From an uncultured Bacilli bacterium (GTDB lineage: Bacteria; Bacillota_I; Bacilli_A; RF39; UBA660): a stretch of 11,509 nt of DNA. The notes beneath the pieces were generated by a model. It worked only from the letters and a program-made list of their open reading frames with translations. It did not search any database and was not told the origin of the DNA. The stretch covers positions 1-11,509 of the forward strand of contig CANQMB010000029.1 in NCBI GenBank assembly GCA_947624845.1. Direction: 5' to 3'. Every line of letters starts with the position of its first letter. The first letter of the stretch is position 1. Shown here in pieces: positions 1 through 5,908 of the stretch. The position numbers were made by a program, and so were the translations under genes.

Positions 1-71
1 CCTCGAACCCCTGCTACTGCCATTGTAACTAATATTCCTAAAATGGCAATGACCGATAATAACTCGACCAT
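1..71. repeat. Terminal direct repeat, left copy (identical to 11439-11509)
   Basis: All 71 bases match 11439-11509 in the same orientation. The repeat codes for the prepilin membrane helix. Its other copy ends exactly at the window edge, as expected for a contig that closes on itself in an assembly graph, or for a shared prepilin start in two genes. Confidence 0.95.
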
Positions 72-92
72 TGTAAAACCCTTATCCTTCAT
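1..92 (-). CDS. 5' fragment of a type IV prepilin-like gene (runs off the left edge)
   Basis: Thirty codons are visible, beginning MKDKGFTMVELLSV. This is a class III prepilin signal: a short charged leader ending in Gly, then Phe at +1 and Glu at +5 of the mature protein, followed by a hydrophobic helix to about residue 27. Prepilin peptidase would cut after the Gly and N-methylate the Phe, and the product would enter a type IV pilus or pseudopilus at the membrane. The start at 90-92 is chosen because a GTGGTG ribosome site sits about six bases upstream and a sigma-A promoter lies at 127-155. Bases 1-71 are identical to 11439-11509, so this is either the true start of the gene at 9623-11509 (contig closed on itself) or the start of a paralogue. 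The remainder is outside the window. Confidence 0.8.
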   Translation of the reverse strand, partial: MKDKGFTMVELLSVIAILGILVTMAVAGVR

Positions 93-126
93 TTTTTCAC
101 CACTAAAATCCCTATTCTCTATTATT

Positions 127-155
127 AATATACAACAAAAAACTTTTTTTATCAA
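127..155 (-). promoter_or_regulatory. sigma-A-type promoter for the prepilin gene
   Basis: On the minus strand a TTGATA -35 box (150-155) and a TATATT -10 box (127-132) are separated by exactly 17 bases, each matching consensus at five of six positions. The predicted start near 120 would give a leader of about 28 bases before the ATG at 92. The A-run and T-run in the spacer would make it bendable DNA. Confidence 0.65.
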
Positions 156-178
156 TGTCTCTTTTTTAGACTAAATAC

Positions 179-209
179 AAAAAAAAGATAAGAATCAAAT
201 TCTTATCTT
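179..209 (-). terminator. Rho-independent terminator after the tiny membrane protein genes
   Basis: A perfect 11-bp inverted repeat (185-195 with 199-209) has a three-base loop. On the minus strand it is followed by a run of T (plus-strand A run ending at 186). It lies 13 bases past the stop of the 37-residue gene and separates that unit from the prepilin promoter downstream. Confidence 0.8.
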
Positions 210-221
210 ACCTCTAGGCAA

Positions 222-335
222 TTAACAAATTGTACTACCTAAAATAATTGCAAGCAAAATATATAAAACTATGATAATGACATAACTACCTCTACCACTA
301 TGGCAAGTAGTTGTGTGATTTGTTTCACATGACAT
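222..335 (-). CDS. Tiny YjcZ-like single-span membrane protein (37 aa)
   Basis: This short gene has an AAGGAGGTG ribosome site six bases before ATG (333-335) and stops with TAA at 222-224. The 37-residue product has a polar head rich in Thr, Cys and His (Cys3, Cys11; His7, His12), a Gly-Arg-Gly-Ser hinge, then a hydrophobic stretch at residues 18-33 (YVIIIVLYILLAIILG) and a final Cys37. The arrangement 'small polar start, hydrophobic VVLFILLIIxG-like helix, last residue near the membrane edge' matches the YjcZ/tiny transmembrane family of spore-forming Firmicutes, whose best-known members are expressed in sporulation. It is second in a two-gene unit, 21 bases behind a similar gene, and is followed directly by a terminator. 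Its molecular role is not known. The assignment rests on sequence shape, not on a search. Confidence 0.75.
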   Translation of the reverse strand: MSCETNHTTTCHSGRGSYVIIIVLYILLAIILGSTIC

Positions 336-356
336 AATTTACACCTCCTTCACTTT

Positions 357-437
357 TTAGATAGAAGCCCCTAGAATAATTATTAAAAGAATAAATAATA
401 CTAAGACGATTGCTGTTGATGATACATAGTTTCCCAT
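357..437 (-). CDS. Tiny YjcZ-like single-span membrane protein (26 aa)
   Basis: An AAGGAGG site five to six bases before ATG (435-437) opens a 26-codon frame ending in TAA at 357-359. After a short polar head (MGNYVSSTA) the rest is hydrophobic, residues 10-24 reading IVLVLFILLIIILGA, which closely matches the core of the YjcZ tiny transmembrane family (VVLFILLIIVGA type). The neighbouring 37-residue gene has the same layout, so the pair look like diverged tandem copies. A sigma-K-like promoter lies about 30 bases upstream at 468-496, consistent with expression in the mother cell late in sporulation. No signal for cleavage or export beyond the membrane helix is visible. The size is small but the strong ribosome site, family match, tandem partner, promoter and terminator together support a real gene. 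Confidence 0.75.
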   Translation of the reverse strand: MGNYVSSTAIVLVLFILLIIILGASI

Positions 438-467
438 CTTAATTCCTCCTTTTTTTAGTATTCACAT

Positions 468-496
468 TATTTTATGGCAAAAGTGGAATTTGTGTG
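468..496 (-). promoter_or_regulatory. Candidate sigma-K (or sigma-E) type sporulation promoter
   Basis: On the minus strand CACA (493-496) and CATAAAATA (468-476) are 16 bases apart. This fits the known Bacillus sigma-K pattern of mACm, 16 bases, CATAnnnTA at every fixed position. No comparable sigma-A pair is present here. The predicted start near 461 leaves a leader of about 23 bases before the first tiny membrane protein gene. Confidence 0.55.
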
Positions 497-526
497 ATTA
501 CATCTATCATAAATATTTTAAATTAT

Positions 527-555
527 TTGCATTAAAAGAAATAATTTGATATGAT
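527..555 (+). promoter_or_regulatory. Candidate sigma-A promoter for prsA
   Basis: TTGCAT (527-532) and TATGAT (550-555) are spaced by 17 bases. The -10 box matches five of six positions and the -35 box is weaker. A start near 562 would give a leader of about 19 bases that contains the ribosome site at 571-576. It lies back to back with the sporulation-type promoter of the opposite strand. Confidence 0.5.
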
Positions 556-580
556 AATTAAGAATTTACAAGGAGGGCTT

Positions 581-1585
581 ATGAAAAAAGCAGGAAAAAT
601 TATTGGAATATTTTTAGTTGGAATTTTACTACTTTCTGGTTGTGGAAATGCAAAACTAAAAAATGGAGAAGAAAAAGTAGTCAGTTTTAAGAAAGGGAAT
701 ATCACCGCGGATACCTTATACAAAACATTAAAAGAAAAATACGGATTAGAAGTATTACTCGATTTGCTAGATCATAAAATATTAGATAAAGAATACAAAA
801 CAACAACGGAAGAAACGACTCAAGTAGAAAATCAAATAAATCAGATTAAACAAAACTATCAAAATGATGAAAGTTCTTATCTTGCAGCGATTCAACAATA
901 TTTCGGGGTAGATAGTGAAGACGATTTAAAAAGTTTATTATCTTTAGAATATAAAAGAAGTCAAGCCGTTGAAGATTATGTGGAAGAAAATATTGATAAA
1001 ACAGAAGTTGAAGAATATTATAAAAACCACACGGTTGGAAAAATTAAAGCGAGACATATTTTAATTAAACCTGAAACAACAGAGGATATGAGCGAAGAAG
1101 AAAAAGAAAATGCAGAACAAAAAGCATTAGAAGAAGCAAAAGAAATAATAGACAAATTAAAAGATGGTAAAAAATTTGCATCCCTTGCCAAAAAATATTC
1201 TGATGATACAGGAACAAAAGAAGATGGTGGTCTTTTAGAAGAATTTGATAATAATAGCAGTATGGATGAAAACTTCTTAGAAGCTGCCGCAAAACTAGAA
1301 GTTGGAAAATATACGGAAGAACCAGTAAAAAGCCAATATGGATATCATATTATTCTAAAAGAAAGTGAAAAAGAAAAACCAAAATTAAAAAAAGTAGAAG
1401 ATGATATTAGAAAAACTTTAGCTAACGAGAAGTTAGATAATGATAATTCTCTATACTATGAAAGCCTTATGGGATATCGTGAAAAAAAGGGATTAAAATT
1501 TAGCGATAGTCAAATGAAAAAAGAATATAAAAAGCACATGCAAAAATTAATAGAGAATGCTACTTCAAATTCATCAAATAATTAA
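581..1585 (+). CDS. prsA: PrsA-like lipoprotein foldase with parvulin (PpiC) domain
   Basis: This is a 334-residue extracytoplasmic peptidyl-prolyl isomerase lipoprotein that helps secreted proteins fold at the outer face of the membrane. The signal peptide ends in a lipobox LSGC with the lipidated Cys at 21. Residues 22-150 form the charged helical N-terminal chaperone part. The parvulin domain spans about 155-262, with the opening motif KARHILIK, a helical insert rich in Glu, the FASLAKKYSDD segment and the closing SQYGYHIILK. A Lys-rich helical C-terminal lobe follows. The ATG at 581 is preferred over the in-frame ATG at 551 because an AGGAGG site ends five bases before it and because only this start puts the signal peptide at the N-terminus. 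It is transcribed alone and ends in a terminator that overlaps the convergent membrane protein gene. Length and domain order are typical of PrsA. Confidence 0.93.
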   Translation: MKKAGKIIGIFLVGILLLSGCGNAKLKNGEEKVVSFKKGNITADTLYKTLKEKYGLEVLLDLLDHKILDKEYKTTTEETTQVENQINQIKQNYQNDESSYLAAIQQYFGVDSEDDLKSLLSLEYKRSQAVEDYVEENIDKTEVEEYYKNHTVGKIKARHILIKPETTEDMSEEEKENAEQKALEEAKEIIDKLKDGKKFASLAKKYSDDTGTKEDGGLLEEFDNNSSMDENFLEAAAKLEVGKYTEEPVKSQYGYHIILKESEKEKPKLKKVEDDIRKTLANEKLDNDNSLYYESLMGYREKKGLKFSDSQMKKEYKKHMQKLIENATSNSSNN

Positions 1586-3008
1586 GAGCGAATGAATCGC
1601 TCTTTTCTTTGGTCTTAAATAAAATTGTCTTTCCCCGTTCTAATAACACTTCATAATGATCATTATTCTTTAAATAATAAGTAATAGGATAGCCCTTCTC
1701 TACTAAGAAATAATCAAATTTATACTTATTTAAGATACTCAAGTAATTTCCATTTAAGTAAGATAAATTATAATAATCTTGATAATTATATTGGCTATAT
1801 AAATCAGCCCTACCATCTATAAAAACAGGAATATCAAAATAAATCAAATATCCTCCATAATCATAAGAATTATAAAGTCGCTTCGGTTTTTCCTCTTTCA
1901 ATATCTGAATAAATTGAGAATCTACTTTTTCCTTCTTTGGCAATTGAAAAGAACCAATACTAATTAAAATAAGAATACAAGAAAATACTGCCATTGCCGT
2001 TGAAAATACGGAACTGAAGTTTTTCTTACCAACATAATTAAATACAATATAGGTAAAAGCAATATAAGAAAGAGGACAAAATCGAACACTTTTAAATCCT
2101 AAGAAAACAAACATACATATTAAAATAAAATCAGTCAGGTCTATCTTCTTAGAGCTAAAGAGAAGCGGAATAAAAGAAATGACTAATAAAAACAAATAAA
2201 CCAAACTACTTGTATCATTCAAACTAAGAGATCTCCATTCGCTAATAGTAGAAATCATATAAATATCGTGCATATTTTGATAAGGATATAGGAGCATTCT
2301 CCAAGTATGAGGATTGATACAAATAGCAAAAATTGTCAGAAAGAAAGCAAAAAGATACTTTCTCTTTTGAAGTTTTGTTCCTTCTTTTGCAATAACTTTT
2401 CCTTTATTAAATTCAAAATGAGAACAAAAGTAAAAAACAAAAATTAAAATATAACTAAGATTGGAAGAACCTCCATGAATATTCGCCCATAAAATAGCAA
2501 AAAGAGGAAGTATATATATTTTTTTAGAATTTTCATTTTCTTTCAAATCATATAAAAGATAAAACGTAATCGCTAAAAAAATATTACTTACTAAGAAAGG
2601 CCGCGGTGTCGTATTTAAAACAAAAATAATACTAGCCAAGAACCAAAAAAAGGTATAGTAAATATTTTGTAACATTTTTTTTCTATTCGTAAAAAATAAA
2701 ATGAAAAACAAAAGTAAAAATGAAAGAAAAATCCAAACAACACCGGTAGCATCTCCTAAAAAAAGGCTACTTTGATATAAGAGAACTTCAAACAACCATT
2801 CATGAGAAATCCAAAGAGGATGAAATGATTTTAAATACCAAGAAAAAACATCTGTTCTTAATATTAAATGGTTTCGGATCATATATTCTCCGGATTTTAA
2901 ATGCCAAAAGAAATCATTGCCAAAACGAGCAGTTAGCATCAATAAAGACGTAGTAGCAAAAATAATCAATACAATGAATAACTCTTTTCGATATTTTTTA
3001 ATCTTCAT
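1560..3008 (-). CDS. GT-C-like polytopic membrane protein of unknown substrate
   Basis: The 482-residue product has about ten hydrophobic segments from residue 9 to 360 and a soluble C-terminal part from about 361 on. The first external loop holds an acidic/aromatic signature, NDFFWHLKSGE at 31-41, then TDVFSW at 52-57 and a SHEWLFEVLLY motif at 68-78. This layout, with an Asp soon after the first helix, is that of GT-C membrane glycosyltransferases that use lipid-linked sugars. The C-terminal part carries a YDYGGYLIY...FIDGRADLY motif (about 392-404), which I associate with uncharacterised bacterial GT-C-like proteins. Its ATG lies 11 bases inside the 3' end of recX with AAAGGA upstream, so the two genes are co-translated. 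The last codons overlap prsA by 26 bp. No catalytic residue can be assigned with certainty, and a non-enzymatic membrane protein is possible. Confidence 0.6.
   Translation of the reverse strand: MKIKKYRKELFIVLIIFATTSLLMLTARFGNDFFWHLKSGEYMIRNHLILRTDVFSWYLKSFHPLWISHEWLFEVLLYQSSLFLGDATGVVWIFLSFLLLFFILFFTNRKKMLQNIYYTFFWFLASIIFVLNTTPRPFLVSNIFLAITFYLLYDLKENENSKKIYILPLFAILWANIHGGSSNLSYILIFVFYFCSHFEFNKGKVIAKEGTKLQKRKYLFAFFLTIFAICINPHTWRMLLYPYQNMHDIYMISTISEWRSLSLNDTSSLVYLFLLVISFIPLLFSSKKIDLTDFILICMFVFLGFKSVRFCPLSYIAFTYIVFNYVGKKNFSSVFSTAMAVFSCILILISIGSFQLPKKEKVDSQFIQILKEEKPKRLYNSYDYGGYLIYFDIPVFIDGRADLYSQYNYQDYYNLSYLNGNYLSILNKYKFDYFLVEKGYPITYYLKNNDHYEVLLERGKTILFKTKEKSDSFALNYLMNLK
1584..1610 (+). terminator. 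Rho-independent terminator of prsA
   Basis: An 8-bp perfect stem (AAGAGCGA, 1584-1591, with 1597-1604) with a five-base loop is followed by TTCTTT. The stem begins in the prsA stop codon and lies inside the last codons of the convergent gene ending at 1560. On the minus strand there is no T run after the hairpin, so it looks one-directional. Confidence 0.8.
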
Positions 3009-3744
3009 TTCGAAATCCTTTCTGATATAGTCTTTGCTTAATCTGATATTCTAAAGTATCCCCTTGATACTTATTTTTTAGTCGTTGATAAAGTCGATCG
3101 TACTCTCTTTGATAGATAGCTTGATCGGATTGAAAAGAAACTTCACTGAGTACTTGTTCAATATTTTTTTTATGAAATCCTTGATATAATAAATCCTGTT
3201 CTATTTTTCTTTTTAAAAAAAGAGTACTTTTATTTCGATTCCTACGAATCATCTGAGTCACAAGTTTTCTAATCTTTTCTAATTCTATTTCTTCCCGATA
3301 AGAAAGAAGAACTTGTGAAATAATTTCACTGGAAATTCCTTTCTTTTCTAATTCATAAGCAATTTTATTAGGACCTCTAGAAGTCGTAATCAATTGATTG
3401 TTTAAATAGCTATTGGCATAATTTAAGTCATGAATATATCCCTGTTTTTCCAATTTTAAAATTGCTTTTTCCAAAGAAGCAGGAGGAAATTCTTTTTTAA
3501 CAAGAAAATCATGGACTTCCTTTTTACTTCTAGGCTTTACTTTTAAATACTTTAAGGCCGTATAGTAGACATCACATTCCTGATTATAAGAAATAATATC
3601 TAATAACTTTTGTGCATCGATTTCCTTTTTTAATAACAACTCATATTTCAAAATGACTTCTTCATATAAATCCATTTGTTTATGATTAGAAAAGGTAACT
3701 GTATATTGATTATTTTTTTTCTTTTTATATTTTTCTACATACAT
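2998..3744 (-). CDS. recX: RecX/OraA-family regulator of RecA
   Basis: The 248-residue protein fits RecX, which binds RecA filaments and limits recombination. It is all-helical and basic. The clearest RecX hallmark is at 61-110: ALKYLKVKPRSKKEVHDFL, then LEKQGYIHDLNYANSYL. Further three-helix repeats follow at about 120-150 (RGPNKIAYELEKKGI), 170-200 and 210-245 (IKQRLYQKGF). The length matches the longer Firmicutes RecX proteins. The ATG at 3742-3744 is chosen because a GGTGAT ribosome site sits just upstream. An in-frame GTG at 3754-3756 would overlap that site and add only four residues. The gene starts after the rpoZ terminator and overlaps the downstream membrane protein gene by 11 bases. 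A TACAAT box lies about 20 bases upstream, but I find no convincing -35 partner. Confidence 0.88.
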   Translation of the reverse strand: MYVEKYKKKKNNQYTVTFSNHKQMDLYEEVILKYELLLKKEIDAQKLLDIISYNQECDVYYTALKYLKVKPRSKKEVHDFLVKKEFPPASLEKAILKLEKQGYIHDLNYANSYLNNQLITTSRGPNKIAYELEKKGISSEIISQVLLSYREEIELEKIRKLVTQMIRRNRNKSTLFLKRKIEQDLLYQGFHKKNIEQVLSEVSFQSDQAIYQREYDRLYQRLKNKYQGDTLEYQIKQRLYQKGFRNED

Positions 3745-3792
3745 CGAAATCACCACTAACTATATTGTACTAAATTTGTTCAAAAAAATCTT

Positions 3793-3827
3793 GCAAAAAA
3801 AAGAAAAAGTATTAAGACTTTCTCTCT
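3793..3827 (-). terminator. Rho-independent terminator of rpoZ
   Basis: On the minus strand an 11-bp stem with two G-U pairs (3817-3827 with 3800-3810) encloses a six-base loop containing the rpoZ stop codon. A long T-rich run follows. Coding sequence and terminator therefore share bases. Confidence 0.65.
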
Positions 3828-4015
3828 ACAGTTATTAGGCCCTCTGCTACTTCTTCTAATGCTCTACCAATATTTTTTGTACACTTATATTCATTATTTG
3901 ACATTTGATAATGACCTGTCTTTGACATTTCTTTGCTACGTCTAGCTGCAATGTGTACAAGTTCATATTTAGATTCTACAACGAGTAACAGTTTATCAAT
4001 TGATGGATAAATCAC
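3812..4015 (-). CDS. rpoZ: RNA polymerase omega subunit
   Basis: The 67-residue product starts MIYPSIDKLL and contains KYELVHIAARRSKEM, the conserved core by which omega clamps the beta-prime C-terminus. The Lys/Arg cluster and the IGRALEEVAEGLI helix also fit the family, whose members are about 60-90 residues long. The start is GTG at 4013-4015, supported by an AGGGAG site seven bases upstream and by the invariant YPSID beginning right after the initiator. In many Firmicutes rpoZ follows gmk and precedes coaBC or priA. Here it sits between a spore coat gene and recX, so that cluster is broken up. It ends in its own terminator. Confidence 0.93.
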   Translation of the reverse strand: MIYPSIDKLLLVVESKYELVHIAARRSKEMSKTGHYQMSNNEYKCTKNIGRALEEVAEGLITVERKS

Positions 4016-4036
4016 ACTATCACACTCCCTATTTTA

Positions 4037-4065
4037 AGAATAGCGAATGGATGTAAATTAATCAA
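4037..4065 (-). promoter_or_regulatory. Possible sigma-A promoter for rpoZ
   Basis: TTGATT (4060-4065) and TATTCT (4037-4042) are 17 bases apart on the minus strand, each matching four of six positions. The predicted start would fall at the edge of the ribosome site, which weakens the call. Confidence 0.3.
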
Positions 4066-4136
4066 GCAATATGACAAAATTAGACATTATTTTTTACATG
4101 TTATTTTTAATTACTTTACTTTTTCTTTACTGTAAA

Positions 4137-4445
4137 TTATCGATATTGGCAGCAAGAGCCTTCTTGAACATTACTTACAACATTTTCCTCGCTGCAAGTG
4201 TATTCAGGACGATAAGTATGACGATAAACATGATGATTAATGATTCGAGTATGTATTGGACATACATGAGGTACTTCATGGACAAAAGTACGATGCACGC
4301 ATCTTTCTCTAGTTGCCTCTGTTATTGGATTTTGAACACACCCTGGATTCATATCATAATCTGCAAAATTGTCATTTTCATTATTTTCAGCAAAATCATT
4401 TTGTCTATTATCATCTACATAAGTCATAAAATCTCTTCCGAACAT
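4137..4445 (-). CDS. CotD-family spore coat protein
   Basis: The 102-residue protein has an acidic, Asn/Asp-rich head (residues 1-35) followed by a His- and Cys-rich core. The core reads ERCVHRTFVHEVPHVCPIH (47-65), THT-like and NHHVYRHTYRPEY elements, and a GSCCQYR end. Cys are at 36, 49, 62, 84, 98 and 99. The order 'VxH...VPH..P.H...NHH...Y.P...' with a terminal CC-x-Y is that of the CotD family of the Bacillus inner spore coat. There it is made in the mother cell under sigma-K. The ATG at 4443-4445 is chosen for the AGGAGG site six bases upstream, and an upstream in-frame ATG lacks one. A TATGAT box lies about 25 bases before the start but the sigma class is unclear. No terminator is seen between this gene and rpoZ 121 bases downstream. 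Confidence 0.75.
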   Translation of the reverse strand: MFGRDFMTYVDDNRQNDFAENNENDNFADYDMNPGCVQNPITEATRERCVHRTFVHEVPHVCPIHTRIINHHVYRHTYRPEYTCSEENVVSNVQEGSCCQYR

Positions 4446-4512
4446 ATTATTCCTCCTATCTAGTCTTATCATATTCAAACAAAAAGAAATTGCCTATAAG
4501 TTTAGCCTAAAC

Positions 4513-4533
4513 AAAAAAGTCCAATTTGGACTT
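4513..4533 (-). terminator. Rho-independent terminator of ffh
   Basis: On the minus strand AAGTCCA (4527-4533) pairs with TGGACTT (4517-4523) around a three-base loop and runs straight into six T. The stem begins within the ffh stop codon (4532-4534). Confidence 0.75.
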
Positions 4534-5839
4534 AAAATGGAAGTTTCATATTTCCATTAGACATTTGCTTCATCATCTTTTTCATTTGATCAAATTGTTG
4601 GAGCAAGCGATTCACTTCTTGAACGGAAGTACCACTTCCTTTGGCAATCCTTGTTTTTCTACTCGCCTTGATAATTTCTGGCTTTCTTCTTTCTTCTTTT
4701 GTCATAGATAGAATAATTGCTTCTATATGAGCGATTTGTTTCGGGTCAATTTGTACATTGCCTAATCCCATTTTAGAAACTCCCGGAATTAATTTTAATA
4801 AATTTTCAAGCGGTCCCATTTTTTTGATTTGCTTCATTGTCGATAAAAAATCTTCCAAATCAAATTTTCCACTTTGCATCTTTTTCGCTGTCCGCTCTGC
4901 TTCTTTTTCATCAATGGCATCTTGTGCTTTTTCAACAAGAGAGACAATATCTCCCATTCCTAAAATTCGTCCTGCCATGCGCTCAGGATCAAAAAAATCA
5001 AGTCCATCTAATTTTTCACTTACACCAATAAATTTAATAGGAACGTGCGTAAGATGGCGAACAGATAAGGCAACTCCACCTCTGGTGTCACCATCCAACT
5101 TCGTTAAAATAACTCCAGTTAAATTCAACTTAGAATGAAATCCCTCAATGACATGAATGGCATCTTGCCCCATCATAGAATCAATCACCAATAAAACTTC
5201 TTGGGGATGAAAGACATTCTGTAACTGACTTAATTCGTCCATTAATTCTTCATCTATGTGAAGTCTTCCTGCTGTATCGATCAAGACATAATCAAAGTGA
5301 TTTTCTTTTGCATAAGATAACGCATGACGAACAATTTCTACTGGATCTTTTTTTCCTTCCTCATAAACTTCAATATTTAACTGCTTTCCTATTTGTTTTA
5401 ATTGATCAATTGCCGCAGGTCGATAGACATCAGCAGCGACTAAAAGTGGCTTTTTTGAGTGCTTTTTACGAAGAAAATTTGCTAATTTTCCAATTGTTGT
5501 CGTTTTACCACTTCCCTGTAAACCGACAAGCATTAATGTGGCAGGATCTCCTTGAAGATTGAGTGGAACACTTTCCCCACCTAAGAGTTCTACCAATTCA
5601 TCTTTGATAATTTTAACAAACAAATCACCTGGATGAATACTTCTTTTTACTTCTTCACCAAGAGCTTTTTCTTTTACAGTTGTAGTAAATTCTTTTACCA
5701 CTTTATAATTAACGTCGGCTTCTAATAAAGCAAGACGAATTTCTCTCATCATATCAGAGATATTTTCTTCTGTTATTTTTCCATATCCTTTTATCTTATG
5801 AATTGCATTTTGTAAACGGTCTCCTAAACTTTCAAACAT
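4532..5839 (-). CDS. ffh: Signal recognition particle GTPase Ffh
   Basis: The 435-residue protein is the SRP54 homologue that binds signal sequences at the ribosome with 4.5S/scRNA and delivers them to FtsY. The N domain is residues 1-95. The G domain carries the P-loop GLQGSGKTT at 106-114, DVYRPAA at 137-143, DTAGR at 188-192 and TKLDGD at 246-251. The M domain from about 325 has the FLSTMKQIKKMGPLENLLKL segment, the RNA-binding SRKTRIAKGSG at 393-403 and a Met-rich C-terminus (KKMMKQMSNGNMK). The ATG at 5837-5839 follows an AGGTGAT ribosome site by four bases, and the region upstream in frame does not resemble Ffh. Length is normal. It is separated from ylxM by the HerA-like gene and has its own terminator, so it is a single-gene unit. 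The RNA partner gene is not in the window. Confidence 0.97.
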   Translation of the reverse strand: MFESLGDRLQNAIHKIKGYGKITEENISDMMREIRLALLEADVNYKVVKEFTTTVKEKALGEEVKRSIHPGDLFVKIIKDELVELLGGESVPLNLQGDPATLMLVGLQGSGKTTTIGKLANFLRKKHSKKPLLVAADVYRPAAIDQLKQIGKQLNIEVYEEGKKDPVEIVRHALSYAKENHFDYVLIDTAGRLHIDEELMDELSQLQNVFHPQEVLLVIDSMMGQDAIHVIEGFHSKLNLTGVILTKLDGDTRGGVALSVRHLTHVPIKFIGVSEKLDGLDFFDPERMAGRILGMGDIVSLVEKAQDAIDEKEAERTAKKMQSGKFDLEDFLSTMKQIKKMGPLENLLKLIPGVSKMGLGNVQIDPKQIAHIEAIILSMTKEERRKPEIIKASRKTRIAKGSGTSVQEVNRLLQQFDQMKKMMKQMSNGNMKLPF

Positions 5840-5857
5840 TATAATCACCTGTTTTCT

Positions 5858-5863
5858 ATTATA
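5858..5863 (-). promoter_or_regulatory. Possible -10 box for ffh
   Basis: A perfect TATAAT lies 18 bases before the ffh ATG and just after the terminator of the HerA-like gene. No good -35 box is visible at 16-18 bases, only a T run, so the promoter is incomplete by eye. Confidence 0.4.
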
Positions 5864-5876
5864 TAATAAAACCAAG

Positions 5877-5904
5877 CAAAAAAAAAGAGGTCTCGAAAGA
5901 ACTC
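5877..5904 (-). terminator. Rho-independent terminator of the HerA-like gene, with UUCG loop
   Basis: On the minus strand GAG-T-TCT pairs with AGA-C-CTC (5898-5904 with 5887-5893) with one internal mismatch. It encloses a TTCG tetraloop and is followed by eight T. It starts four bases after the stop codon at 5909-5911. Confidence 0.75.
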
Positions 5905-5908
5905 ATTT

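Noticed and set aside
551..580. Upstream ATG for prsA
   Set aside because: It lies in the predicted -10 box and would put ten residues before the signal peptide. The ATG at 581 has an AGGAGG site.
93..580. Riboswitch or small RNA in the left intergenic stretches
   Set aside because: Apart from the promoters, the terminator and the two tiny genes, I see no conserved aptamer or further stable hairpin.
3757..3800. A sigma-A promoter for recX
   Set aside because: A TACAAT box is present but candidate -35 boxes are 13 or 21 bases away, outside the accepted spacing.
4071..4463. A 130-codon open frame on the plus strand, hydrophobic in places
   Set aside because: It lies opposite the CotD-like gene, lacks a ribosome site, and its hydrophobic look comes from reading the antisense of AT-rich coding sequence.
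4758..5138. A 126-codon plus-strand frame within ffh
   Set aside because: It is the antisense of a well conserved ffh region and has no start signals or family resemblance.
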